From assembly GCA_025935035.1 (NCBI GenBank), contig JAICWB010000004.1, forward strand, positions 1-32,516: a stretch of DNA of 32,516 bases, given 5' to 3'. The notes beneath the pieces are model-generated. The model did no database searches. It was not told the DNA's origin and saw only the letters and a list, made by a program, of their open reading frames with translations. Positions 1-8,790 of this stretch are shown one piece after another (within the stretch, counting starts at the first letter, position 1; every line of letters starts with the position of its first letter). Made by a program: the position numbers and the translations under genes. The stretch is from Terriglobales bacterium (GTDB taxonomy: Bacteria; Acidobacteriota; Terriglobia; Terriglobales; Acidobacteriaceae).

Positions 1-435
1 CCGATACAAACTTTCTTTCTCTTGGTTGTCATCATCGGTGCCATCGGCTGGGCTCGTCCGGCTCGCCTCGTTCGTGGCATAGTGCTGAGCGGAAAAGAAA
101 GAAACTTCGTGCTTGCGGCGAAGAACCTTGGTGCCTCAAACACCTACATCCTGCGCCGCCACATCTGGCCGCAGGTGTACGGTGTGGTTCTTGCGCAAGC
201 GGCCTTACTGGTGCCGCAATATGTTCTGGCTGAGATCACGTTGTCATTCCTCGGACTTGGAGTCAGTGAACCTGCGGCTAGTCTGGGAAACCTTCTCGGC
301 GAATTGCAGCAATACCACGTCATCTCTTCCTATTGGTGGATGTTCCTTCCCGGTATCGCTTTGGTACCGATCTTCTTTTCATACTTTGTGATAGCAAATG
401 CGTTGCAGCGCAGACTAAAATTCATCGCAATATAA
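1..435 (+). CDS. Peptide/oligopeptide ABC transporter permease (DppC/OppC-like), 5'-truncated by window edge
   Basis: Reading frame is open from base 1 to the stop at 435. Contains a BPD_transp_1/EAA-like segment (RNFVLAAKNLGASNTYILRRHIWPQ) and a hydrophobic C-terminus. Confidence 0.85.
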   Translation, partial: PIQTFFLLVVIIGAIGWARPARLVRGIVLSGKERNFVLAAKNLGASNTYILRRHIWPQVYGVVLAQAALLVPQYVLAEITLSFLGLGVSEPAASLGNLLGELQQYHVISSYWWMFLPGIALVPIFFSYFVIANALQRRLKFIAI

Positions 436-446
436 AAGGTGCGAAC

Positions 447-2195
447 ATGTTTTCGATTTCAGAGCTGCGAACCGTCTTGATCTTTGCTGCCCTTGCAGCA
501 CAGTCAGTCTGGGCAGCCGATTCTCCGCAACCCGTACGCCCCGGAGAGGATATAGCCATCTCTACCGCCGAAGCCGGCAAATTCGGCGGCCGTCTCAGTA
601 TCGCGCTGCGTTCAGAACCGAAGACGTTTAATCCAGTCACGCTTGTTGACGGCAGTTCACGGGAGATCACGGGACGTTTGCACGCCGACCTGCTGCATAT
701 CAATCGCGCAAGCCAGCAAACAGAGCCCGCTCTGGCCAAATCATGGAAGGTATCCAAAGACGGTCTTACGTACACCTTAGCGCTCAGACACGGTGTCCGT
801 TTTTCTGATGGCGCTCCGTTTGACGCCGACGATGTCGTCTTCTCTTTCCAAGTCTACCTCGATGAAAAAGTTCATTCACCGCAGCGGGACCTTCTGGTCG
901 TAAATGACAAGCCCATAGCCGTGAAGAAGATTGATGGCTACACCGTGTCGTTCCAACTTGCGCAGCCATATGCAGCTGCCGAGCGTCTGTTCGACAACGT
1001 CGCTATTCTTCCTAAACACCTTCTGGCAAAAGCCTACGCACAAGGAAAGATCAGTGAAACCTGGAACATCTCTGCGGCACCCGCGGAAATGGCCGGCCTC
1101 GGCCCATTTCGTCTCAAAGAATATGTTCCGGGGCAGCGTGTCACATTGGAACGCAATCCTTATTATTGGAAGGCTAACAAGGAAAAGAAGCGTCTACCCT
1201 ATCTTGATGAGATGACCTTCCTCTTCGTTCCCAGCGAAGACGCGCAGGTCATCCGCTTCGAATCCGGTGATACAGACGTCATTAGCCGTATCAGCGCAGA
1301 CAATTTTTCACTGCTTGAAAAAGATCAGCAGTCGCGCGGCTTTCACATGGTGGACCTCGGCCCTGGCCTGGAATTCAATTTCCTTTTCTTCAATCTGAAT
1401 TCCGTGTTGCCCAAGAACGCCATCCTCGCCGCGAAGCAACAGGTATTTCGCCAAGTAGCATTCCGGCAAGCCGTTTCTGCGGCCATCGACCGTGATGCCA
1501 TCATCAAACTCGTCTACCGCGGACGTGGCACCCCACTCATCACCCAGGTCACGCCGGCCAATAAACTATGGCGCAATGACAAGATCGTCTTGCAGAAGCG
1601 CTCGACCGATAGAGCGAAACAACTTCTCAGCAGTGCAGGCTTTTCGTGGAAGCCAGATGGCCAACTTCTGTCTCCCTCCGGCTCTCCAGTAGAGTTCACT
1701 ATTCTTAGCAGCGCGTCGAATGCGCAACGCACGCAGATGGCGACCATCATCCAGCAGGATTTGAAAGATATCGGCATAACCGTTCAGGTGGCGCCAATGG
1801 AATTCCGCGCCATGCTTGACCGTATCTTTCAGTCCCACGATTACGAAGCTGCCGTGTTAGCACTAGGTGGCGGAGATGTGGACCCCAACCCACAAATGAA
1901 CGTATGGGTGGAGGACGGCAGTAATCACATGTGGGACCTCGGCGAGACTAAACCCGCCACTCCGTGGGAGGCTGAAATTGACCAGCTTATGAAAAAGCAG
2001 CTTTCCACGCTTAAGGTGTCTGATCGGAAAAAGCTATATGATCGCGTCCAACAACTGGTCGCGGACAACATGCCTCTCATCTGCCTGGCCAGTCCTAACA
2101 TCCTGGTGGGAGCCAAGAATAAAGTTGGCAATTTCAACCCGTCTATCCTTGACCCCTACGTGCTCTGGAATTCTGATGAGCTATTCATTCGATAG
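447..2195 (+). CDS. Peptide ABC transporter substrate-binding protein (SBP family 5)
   Basis: ATG at 447 is preferred over the upstream ORF start. Has an N-terminal signal-like segment and SBP_bac_5 hallmarks (GLTYTLALRHGVRFSDGAPFDADDVVFSF, RQAVSAAIDRDAIIKLVYRGRGTP). Confidence 0.9.
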   Translation: MFSISELRTVLIFAALAAQSVWAADSPQPVRPGEDIAISTAEAGKFGGRLSIALRSEPKTFNPVTLVDGSSREITGRLHADLLHINRASQQTEPALAKSWKVSKDGLTYTLALRHGVRFSDGAPFDADDVVFSFQVYLDEKVHSPQRDLLVVNDKPIAVKKIDGYTVSFQLAQPYAAAERLFDNVAILPKHLLAKAYAQGKISETWNISAAPAEMAGLGPFRLKEYVPGQRVTLERNPYYWKANKEKKRLPYLDEMTFLFVPSEDAQVIRFESGDTDVISRISADNFSLLEKDQQSRGFHMVDLGPGLEFNFLFFNLNSVLPKNAILAAKQQVFRQVAFRQAVSAAIDRDAIIKLVYRGRGTPLITQVTPANKLWRNDKIVLQKRSTDRAKQLLSSAGFSWKPDGQLLSPSGSPVEFTILSSASNAQRTQMATIIQQDLKDIGITVQVAPMEFRAMLDRIFQSHDYEAAVLALGGGDVDPNPQMNVWVEDGSNHMWDLGETKPATPWEAEIDQLMKKQLSTLKVSDRKKLYDRVQQLVADNMPLICLASPNILVGAKNKVGNFNPSILDPYVLWNSDELFIR

Positions 2196-2207
2196 GGGAG
2201 CCTGAAA

Positions 2208-2235
2208 AGGTCACTTTTCATGACAAAAGTAACCT
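2208..2235. repeat. Imperfect inverted repeat upstream of the sigma factor gene (AGGTCACTTTT-catgac-AAAAGTAACCT)
   Basis: The arms pair at 10 of 11 positions across a 6-nt spacer, in the 78-bp gap before the sigma gene. Confidence 0.55.
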
Positions 2236-2273
2236 AAGACGCCCGAAGCAGATGGGGTAAGCTTCTGGTATCC

Positions 2274-2891
2274 ATGCCCAAGCTTCAGCGTCGCCCGGAT
2301 CAGCAGACAGCTGCCGTCCTGGAAAAGCCCGCCACGCCGCACTGGACCGACGAGAAGTTGGTGCGAGATTGCGTCGCAGGGAAAGAAGAAGCCTGGAACG
2401 CGCTACTCGAGAAATACAAGAACCTCATCTTTTCCATCCCCCTCAAAAATGGGCTTTCTCGGGAAGACGCCGCGGAGATCTTCCAAGCCGTTTGTGCAGA
2501 ATTGCTCTCTGAATTGCCAAAGCTGCGTGACCCCCAAGCCCTCTCCGGATGGCTTATCAAGGTAACGTCACACAAATGTTTTCATATGCACCGGCAAGCG
2601 CAGCGCTTTGATTGCTCAGAGGCAACTGAAGAAGCGGCCACCGAAACGCTAGCTGAAGATCTTCTTATTGAAGTGGAACAAGAGCAGAAGCTGCGCAATG
2701 CTATCTCAAATCTTTCGCCACGCTGTCGCGAGTTGATCCACATCCTTTTTTATGAAGAACCGCCGCGGCCCTATAAAGAGGTGGCTGAGAGCCTGGGCGT
2801 CGCGGTTGGATCGGTAGGTTTTATCCGCGGCCAGTGTCTGGAAAAGCTCCGCACCAGCCTGGAAGATTCGGAATTCAAGCAGCCCGCATGA
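2274..2891 (+). CDS. RNA polymerase sigma factor, ECF/sigma-70-like (region 2 and region 4)
   Basis: 205 aa. Sigma region 2-like segment (VAGKEEAWNALLEKYKNLIFSIPLKNGLSREDAAEIFQAVCAELL) and region 4-like HTH (LSPRCRELIHILFYEEPPRPYKEVAESLGVAVGSVGFIRGQCLEKLR). Confidence 0.88.
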   Translation: MPKLQRRPDQQTAAVLEKPATPHWTDEKLVRDCVAGKEEAWNALLEKYKNLIFSIPLKNGLSREDAAEIFQAVCAELLSELPKLRDPQALSGWLIKVTSHKCFHMHRQAQRFDCSEATEEAATETLAEDLLIEVEQEQKLRNAISNLSPRCRELIHILFYEEPPRPYKEVAESLGVAVGSVGFIRGQCLEKLRTSLEDSEFKQPA

Positions 2892-5752
2892 AACTTGACG
2901 ACAAAGAATCCGAACGCGATGCACTCCTTCCTGCGCTGGCTCATCTTGAGTCCGCGGCGGAGCGCAGCAAGTTTCTGGACTCACATATCGAGCTGATCCG
3001 TGCGGATGTCGTGGAATGGCTGACGGAAGTCGTTCGTCACCAGGCGCGTGTGGATGTTAAGGCCACCCTCACCATTGCTGATTTCACGGTTGAACTTGCC
3101 ACTCGCCTTGCATCGCCGAGCGCTCTCGCGCAGAGTCTCCGTGCAAAAGCCAACGCTGTTTATATGGCCGGCAAATATCGCGAATCGCTGGAGCATATTA
3201 AGAAGGCCGTTGACATCTTTCGCGAGCAGTCGCAAAACACTGAACTTGCACGTACCCTCAATTCATCGATTCAACCACATATATTGTTAGGTGAGTATGA
3301 GCAAGCGCAGCAGGCAGCCGAAGAGGCGCGGCAGATATTCCTGGCCGAAGGCAATCATTGGCGACTTGCGCGCGTGGAGCTGAACGCCGGAAATATCTTT
3401 CATCGTCAAGACCGCTGGCAAGAAGCCTTCGACCGCTATGAGCAGTCATATCGTTACTTTCTTCCCAACAAAGATCAGGACCCCGAAGGCATCGCTGTAG
3501 CCCTGCACAACATGGCCGTCTGCCTGATCAGCCTCAATGACTTCCGTCGCGCCATGTCCATCCATGAAGAGGCGCGCGTTTTCGCTCAGCAACACAAGAT
3601 GCCGTTGCTGGCCAGCCAGGCGGACTACAACATTGCCTGGCTCTACTACTTGCGCGGCGATTACAGCATCGCCATAGACCGGCTGCGTTTCACCCGCGAA
3701 GTCTGCCGCAAGAGTGGAGACAACTATCATTTCGCGCTCTGCCACCTTGATCTTTCTGAGATCTATCTCGAACTCAATATGGCTGAAGAGGCGGCGGAGA
3801 CCGCGCAAGCAGGCATCACGCTCTTTGAAAAACAGGGCATGGGTTATGAAAAGGCGAAATGCATGGCGAACTTGGCCATTGCGTACAGCCAGCAAGGCAA
3901 AGCCGTCCATGCGATTGAAATGTTCCTGCGCGCGCGGGAGACATTCGTCGCAGAGAAGAACTATGTCTGGCCGTCACTCATTGACTTGTATCAAGCGCTC
4001 GTGCTCTTCAACGAAAGCCGTTACTTTGAGGCGCGAAGGCTCTGCCAGCAAGCCCTCGAGTTCTTTGAGAAGTCTTCGCACACCGGCAAGGCAGTACTAT
4101 CAAAACTCCTTATGGCGCGGCTTCATGTCAGCGTCTCAGAATTGCCGGCGGCAGAAGCCCAATGCCTAGGCGCAAAAGAGCTGTTGGGCCGCATCGAATC
4201 GCCCAACTTGAGTTACCAGGTACACGTGTTGCTCGGCCACATATACATGCAGCGCCACCAGCCGGACAACGCCTTTTCCGCACTGCAGGAAGCGCGCACA
4301 GCCCTCGAACGCCTGCGCAGCAGCTTGCAAGGTGAAGAGCTAAAGATGGCGTTCATGAAGAACAGGCTTGAAGTGTACGAAGGCCTGGTGGAGATATGCC
4401 TCATGAACCCGACCCCAGACCGTATGGAAGAAGCATTTCAATACATGGAACAGGCCAAGTCACGCAGCCTGGTGGACATCATGTCGCGCATGGGCGCGCG
4501 CATGGCCAGCCCGCAAGAAAGTCAAAGCGATCTGGTGCAGCAGATCGGCAAGCTACGCGAAGAATTGAATTGGTACTACCACCGCATTGAGAATGAACAA
4601 CTGCAGGGCTCAGACGCGCCGTCCGGCCGAGTCGAAGAACTGCAAGCGCAGGCGCGCCGGCGTGAGACGGAATTTGTTCGCGTGCTCAGTGAGTTGCCAG
4701 TCAATGAAGCCGAGTCGATCGGCGCTCCAGCAATGGCTTCCACATTGCCTGGGATCCGCGAACAGCTTCCTGCCGACGCGCTGCTCTTGGAGTACTACCG
4801 CGTCAAAGATCAAATCCTTGTTGCGGTCCTATCCAAAGAAGATTTGCAGATCATCCCCGTCAGCCTCACATCGCGGGTGCAGAAAGCTATGCGCCTGCTG
4901 CAATTCCAGCTCGCAAAGTTTCGCTTCGGTCGCGAGTACGTCAAGAATTTCGAGCATCAACTCCTCGAAGCCACACAGGACCACTTGCGTGATCTGTATC
5001 AAGAACTGATCGCCCCTATCCGCCCCATGCTGCAATCAGCAAAGCATTTGGTGATCGTCCCGCATGAGTTTCTGCACTTCACGCCCTTTCAAGCATTGCT
5101 CAATGGCGATGAATACCTGCTAGACGCATTTAGCGTCTCTTATGCGCCCAGCGCTACCGTGTTCGCCAAATGCCAGGCGCGAACCTTTGATAGCCAGCAC
5201 GGAACGCTAGTGATGGGGGTGCCGGACACCGCGGCTCCTCTCATCGGTCAGGAAGCCGCATCCATCGCGCACTCTATGCCGGACTCAACCCTGCTACTCG
5301 GCGCAGATGCAACTGCTGAAAAATTGCGCACGCTCGGCGCAACCAGCCGCGTAATCCACATCGCCACTCACGGCTTCTTTCGTCAAGACAACCCACTTTT
5401 CTCCGGCATTAGACTCGGGGATTCTGTACTTAGCCTTTACGATCTCTATCAATATCGTCTGCCCGCTGAACTCATCACGTTGAGCGGCTGTGCCACCGGC
5501 CTAAATGTAGTCTCCGGCGGTGACGAACTCCTCGGCCTAGTCCGTGGGCTATTCGCTGCCGGCGCGGGTACGCTGCTGCTTTCTCTCTGGGACGTGGACG
5601 ACGAGAGCACCGCTGAATTCATGACTACCTTCTACAAAAGCCGGCAGGAGGGCAAGAGCAACGCAGCCGCGCTCCAAGGAATCAACGAGTTACGCAAGAA
5701 ACGCCCTCATCCATACTATTGGGCGGCCTTTAAGCTGACCGGCAAGATGTAG
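2888..5752 (+). CDS. TPR-repeat CHAT-domain (caspase-like) protease
   Basis: ATG at 2888 overlaps the sigma factor stop (ATGA). Long N-terminal helical TPR region. C-terminal CHAT domain with His (VIHIATHGFFR) and Cys (LITLSGCATG) catalytic motifs, then GDELLGLVRGLFAAGAGTLLLSLWDVDDEST. Confidence 0.92.
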   Translation: MKLDDKESERDALLPALAHLESAAERSKFLDSHIELIRADVVEWLTEVVRHQARVDVKATLTIADFTVELATRLASPSALAQSLRAKANAVYMAGKYRESLEHIKKAVDIFREQSQNTELARTLNSSIQPHILLGEYEQAQQAAEEARQIFLAEGNHWRLARVELNAGNIFHRQDRWQEAFDRYEQSYRYFLPNKDQDPEGIAVALHNMAVCLISLNDFRRAMSIHEEARVFAQQHKMPLLASQADYNIAWLYYLRGDYSIAIDRLRFTREVCRKSGDNYHFALCHLDLSEIYLELNMAEEAAETAQAGITLFEKQGMGYEKAKCMANLAIAYSQQGKAVHAIEMFLRARETFVAEKNYVWPSLIDLYQALVLFNESRYFEARRLCQQALEFFEKSSHTGKAVLSKLLMARLHVSVSELPAAEAQCLGAKELLGRIESPNLSYQVHVLLGHIYMQRHQPDNAFSALQEARTALERLRSSLQGEELKMAFMKNRLEVYEGLVEICLMNPTPDRMEEAFQYMEQAKSRSLVDIMSRMGARMASPQESQSDLVQQIGKLREELNWYYHRIENEQLQGSDAPSGRVEELQAQARRRETEFVRVLSELPVNEAESIGAPAMASTLPGIREQLPADALLLEYYRVKDQILVAVLSKEDLQIIPVSLTSRVQKAMRLLQFQLAKFRFGREYVKNFEHQLLEATQDHLRDLYQELIAPIRPMLQSAKHLVIVPHEFLHFTPFQALLNGDEYLLDAFSVSYAPSATVFAKCQARTFDSQHGTLVMGVPDTAAPLIGQEAASIAHSMPDSTLLLGADATAEKLRTLGATSRVIHIATHGFFRQDNPLFSGIRLGDSVLSLYDLYQYRLPAELITLSGCATGLNVVSGGDELLGLVRGLFAAGAGTLLLSLWDVDDESTAEFMTTFYKSRQEGKSNAAALQGINELRKKRPHPYYWAAFKLTGKM

Positions 5753-5845
5753 AAAATAAATCTTCCCCACCCTATATTTTTTGACTCCGTTCCTACTCCT
5801 TATTCCCAGAATCACCAAATCCCGCACCCCAGCGGAGGACGAAAG

Positions 5846-6448
5846 ATGAAGCATTTCACTTCGGAAGACTGGATCGATTACGTTCGGGACGTTCAATCAC
5901 CTGCCATGACTGCGCAGATGAAAGAGCACCTCGCGCAATGCGACGAATGCCAGAAGAGTTTCCGACTGTGGGCAGCCGTGAACAAAGCTGCCACGAAAGA
6001 CCTTGAGTACGTTCCTCCGAGTGATGCCGTACGGATCGCCAAGTCTCTGTTCGAGCCCACCAAGCCGCAGTCGTTTGGCAATTTGGTGGCAAAGCTGATC
6101 TTCGATTCCGCCCAGCAGCCGGTCACCGTCGGCGTCCGCGGATCAGTAAGCATCTGCCGTCAACTTCTGTACCAATATGGACAGCGCTTCATCGACCTTC
6201 GCGTTGAAGGTCATCCCTCCAGCAAAGAGGTCAGCCTGACCGGGCAGATACAGCAGTCCTTTGGTCAGCCGGAGAGCATTCCGGTGACGTTGTGCAGGGA
6301 AGAAGGGCCCATCCAGCAGACCGAAACCAACCCCCGAGGTGAGTTCCACATGGTCTTTGTACCCGAGGAAGGCCTTCATCTTGAGATAGATATGAACGAA
6401 AAGAAGATCCGGGTACGCGTACCCGAGATCTCAGGCCCAGGCAATTGA
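5846..6448 (+). CDS. Zinc-finger (ZAS/zf-HC2-like) cytosolic protein, putative anti-sigma or sensor
   Basis: 200 aa with an N-terminal Hx3Cx2C motif (HLAQCDEC). No evident TM segment; beta-rich C-terminal half (GQIQQSFGQPESIPVTLCREEGPIQQTETNPRGEFHMVFVPEEG). Confidence 0.65.
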   Translation: MKHFTSEDWIDYVRDVQSPAMTAQMKEHLAQCDECQKSFRLWAAVNKAATKDLEYVPPSDAVRIAKSLFEPTKPQSFGNLVAKLIFDSAQQPVTVGVRGSVSICRQLLYQYGQRFIDLRVEGHPSSKEVSLTGQIQQSFGQPESIPVTLCREEGPIQQTETNPRGEFHMVFVPEEGLHLEIDMNEKKIRVRVPEISGPGN

Positions 6449-6468
6449 TTACAGAAGTTACTTATGGG

Positions 6469-6480
6469 TTACCGCGGTAA
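6469..6480. repeat. Perfect 12-bp palindrome TTACCGCGGTAA upstream of the S8 peptidase gene
   Basis: Read directly in the intergenic region 6449-6554. Confidence 0.5.
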
Positions 6481-6554
6481 GTTGAGTGAGGACTTTAGAA
6501 ATGTTCCACTTACGGACCACGACAGCCCGCTTGAAAAAGATTCAGGAGAGCAAC

Positions 6555-7922
6555 ATGAAACGCATTAAAAGCATTTTCGCAGTGGTCTTGATGATGGGCC
6601 TTCTTAGCACCGCTAGCCCCGCTGCCACTGCTCCGACCCGGTTGATCGTGCGCGATACACTTGGCCTGGCCCACTTAAATCTGCAGTGCCTTCTCTTGGG
6701 TTGCCAGGTTCAGTATGGTCTCGGCGACCCCAATAATCAGCTGTTCCTCGTCACCTCAAGCTTGTTGAATCCTATCGCCGCTCTCCTGCCGAAGGGTCTT
6801 AATCTCAACCTCGGCATTGTTGACGTTGAGTTAGATCAGCAAGTCGCGGCCACGCATCCGGCTTCGATTCCCGGCGTGCCCTCGGCTCTCTATGCCAGTG
6901 CTCCAGTGAATTACTACGGCACCACTGTGCGCGATGGCTACGTGAATCAGCCGGCCACGCAACTCATCCAGCTGGCTCGCACGCAGTCCACTTACAAGGT
7001 CACGGGCGCGGGCATTGTCGCCATTATTGACACCGGGGTCGACACGACTCAACCGGTACTGCAAGCCGTCCTAGTCCCGGGATACGATTTCGTGCATAAC
7101 CACGCCGGCGCGGACGAAAAGGGTGACATCACTCAGTCCACCGCCTCCGTGCTTGACCAATCGACTGCTTCAGTACTTGATCAATCCACCGCATCAGTGC
7201 TCGACGGCTCAGGCTTCCTCTTGTTGGATCAGTCCACCGCCTCGGTACTCGATCAATCTACCGCCTCTGTTCTTGATGGTAGTGGCTACGCTGATTTCGG
7301 TCACGGCACTATGGTCGCCGGAGTTGTTCACTTGGTTGCGCCCACTGCCAAGATCATGCCATTGAAAGCCTTCAATCCGAATGGCAGCGGCTACGTCTCT
7401 GATGTCGTGCGTTCGCTTTACTATGCGCAGAAGAACGGCGCGAAAGTCGTGAACATGAGTTTTGACTTCTCGGCGTCTTCCGCGGAATTGTTGACGGCCG
7501 TGAACTATTTAGCCAGCAAGAACATGATCATGGTCGCCTCTGCTGGCAATGATGGCCAGAACATTCTGGTTTACCCGGCAGCGTACTCCAATGTCATCGG
7601 CGTGGCTTCCACCAACGACAGTAACTATCGTTCCACGTTCTCAAACTATGGCACAGGCACGGTTTGGATCGCGGCGCCCGGCGAAGGCGTTGTGACTACT
7701 TATCCCTTCGGCCACTACGCTGCGGCCTCGGGCACTTCATTCAGCGCGCCCTTAGCGGCAGGAACGGCGGCATTGTTAGTCCAAGTGTCGTCAGCCGCCA
7801 ATGAGTCCAAGGCCGCTACCTCGCTTTCACACGCGGACTGGATCTCGAGCGACTTGAATTACGGTCTGCTCGACACTTACACCGCTGTCTCATCGTGGCG
7901 CACAACGTTGGGTATCCGCTAG
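6555..7922 (+). CDS. Secreted S8 family (subtilisin-like) serine peptidase with octapeptide-repeat insert
   Basis: ATG at 6555 is preceded by AGGAG and starts a Sec-like signal (MKRIKSIFAVVLMMGLLSTASPAATA). Catalytic motifs are Asp (AIIDTGVD), His (GHGTMVAGVVH) and Ser (ASGTSFSAPLAAGTAALL). Confidence 0.93.
   Translation: MKRIKSIFAVVLMMGLLSTASPAATAPTRLIVRDTLGLAHLNLQCLLLGCQVQYGLGDPNNQLFLVTSSLLNPIAALLPKGLNLNLGIVDVELDQQVAATHPASIPGVPSALYASAPVNYYGTTVRDGYVNQPATQLIQLARTQSTYKVTGAGIVAIIDTGVDTTQPVLQAVLVPGYDFVHNHAGADEKGDITQSTASVLDQSTASVLDQSTASVLDGSGFLLLDQSTASVLDQSTASVLDGSGYADFGHGTMVAGVVHLVAPTAKIMPLKAFNPNGSGYVSDVVRSLYYAQKNGAKVVNMSFDFSASSAELLTAVNYLASKNMIMVASAGNDGQNILVYPAAYSNVIGVASTNDSNYRSTFSNYGTGTVWIAAPGEGVVTTYPFGHYAAASGTSFSAPLAAGTAALLVQVSSAANESKAATSLSHADWISSDLNYGLLDTYTAVSSWRTTLGIR
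7134..7277 (+). repeat. Six 24-bp units encoding QSTASVLD x3, GSGFLLLD, QSTASVLD x2
   Basis: Exact 24-nt periodicity within the S8 peptidase gene. The five QSTASVLD units are identical in protein but differ at many synonymous positions. Confidence 0.95.
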
Positions 7923-7926
7923 GTCA

Positions 7927-8616
7927 ATGATCAGCACTTTCCCAACTTCGGTCTTGCCGGTGGAAGCACGAGCCAGCATGAGAGTGAAGATGCTTGAAGA
8001 GCAACTGTCAAGCAACTTGAGCTCAATGATCTGCGGCTTCCACCAGCTGCTCGACTTGAAAGATCTCAACACCGGTGTCCACAGCACCCGTCTTGCAGAA
8101 TGGGCGATGCGCGTAGGCCAGGAGTTGGGAATACCGGAAGAGAGCCTGCAAGAGCTGGAGATGGCCGCCGTAGTTCATGACATCGGCAAGATCGGCGTGC
8201 CAGACGCCATCCTTAATAAGGCGGGTAAGCTTACTGACGATGAACGCGCTGTAATGAACAAACATCCTGAGTTCGGTTGGGGAGTGCTTCGGCTGTTTCC
8301 CGCACTCACCCAGACCAGTCTTATCACTCTCCACCATCACGAAAGTTTTGACGGCCGCGGCTATCCTGGTAACCTTCGCGGAAGCGAGATACCTCTTGGC
8401 GCGCGCATCGTCACCGTCATCGATTCATTCGACGCGATGGTCTCGGATCGTCCTTATCGCAAAGGCTTGCCCAGCGAGGAAGCCAAGCGGCGGTTGGTCG
8501 AGTCGTCGGGAACACAGTTTGACCCCGCCGTAGTGACGTGCTTCCTCAAGATAGTTGATACGGAATTGCCGGCGGTTCGAGCTGCAATGGGCACAGGATC
8601 TAGTTTGGTCTTCTAG
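7927..8616 (+). CDS. HD-GYP domain protein (putative cyclic-di-GMP phosphodiesterase-like)
   Basis: HDIGKIGVPD, HHHESFDGRGYPGNLRGSEIPLGARIVTVIDSFDAM. Begins 4 nt after the S8 peptidase stop. Confidence 0.93.
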   Translation: MISTFPTSVLPVEARASMRVKMLEEQLSSNLSSMICGFHQLLDLKDLNTGVHSTRLAEWAMRVGQELGIPEESLQELEMAAVVHDIGKIGVPDAILNKAGKLTDDERAVMNKHPEFGWGVLRLFPALTQTSLITLHHHESFDGRGYPGNLRGSEIPLGARIVTVIDSFDAMVSDRPYRKGLPSEEAKRRLVESSGTQFDPAVVTCFLKIVDTELPAVRAAMGTGSSLVF

Positions 8617-8622
8617 ACCAAA
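8604..8622 (+). other. Perfect 8-bp stem with 3-nt loop spanning the HD-GYP stop codon
   Basis: TTTGGTCT-tct-AGACCAAA. No U-tract follows, so it is not called an intrinsic terminator. Confidence 0.35.
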
Positions 8623-8751
8623 TCAGGATCTCGGCCATAATTCTAGTCTGGACAGAATCGGCACTGTGTAATTTCGTTCGATTCCGTCTCTGGCCACCAT
8701 TGTCCCTCTCAGCGTCTCCTAGACGCCGCGTTACTACGTCAATCGACGCGC

Positions 8752-8780
8752 TTGACGATTGTCCTGTGTCTCACTACTAT
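8752..8780 (+). promoter_or_regulatory. Sigma70-type promoter for the his leader/operon
   Basis: TTGACG (8752-8757), 17-nt spacer, TACTAT (8775-8780), just upstream of the leader peptide. Confidence 0.7.
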
Positions 8781-8790
8781 ATCTTTCTAC

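Noticed and set aside
2834-5752. Type III-E CRISPR (Craspase) locus suggested by TPR-CHAT plus sigma factor
   Set aside because: No gRAMP/Cas7-like gene, no Cas1, and no repeat-spacer array was seen in the window. Only the regulatory analogy is retained.
7134-7277. 24-bp repeats considered as a CRISPR array or non-coding satellite
   Set aside because: No spacers. The repeats are contiguous, in frame, and conserved at protein rather than DNA level.
7134-7277. Idea that the linked CHAT (caspase-fold) protease cleaves the SVLD-Q repeats of the subtilase
   Set aside because: SVLD superficially resembles a caspase P4-P1 site, but the subtilase has a Sec-type signal peptide and the CHAT protein does not, so they should be in different compartments. 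No supporting evidence in the sequence.
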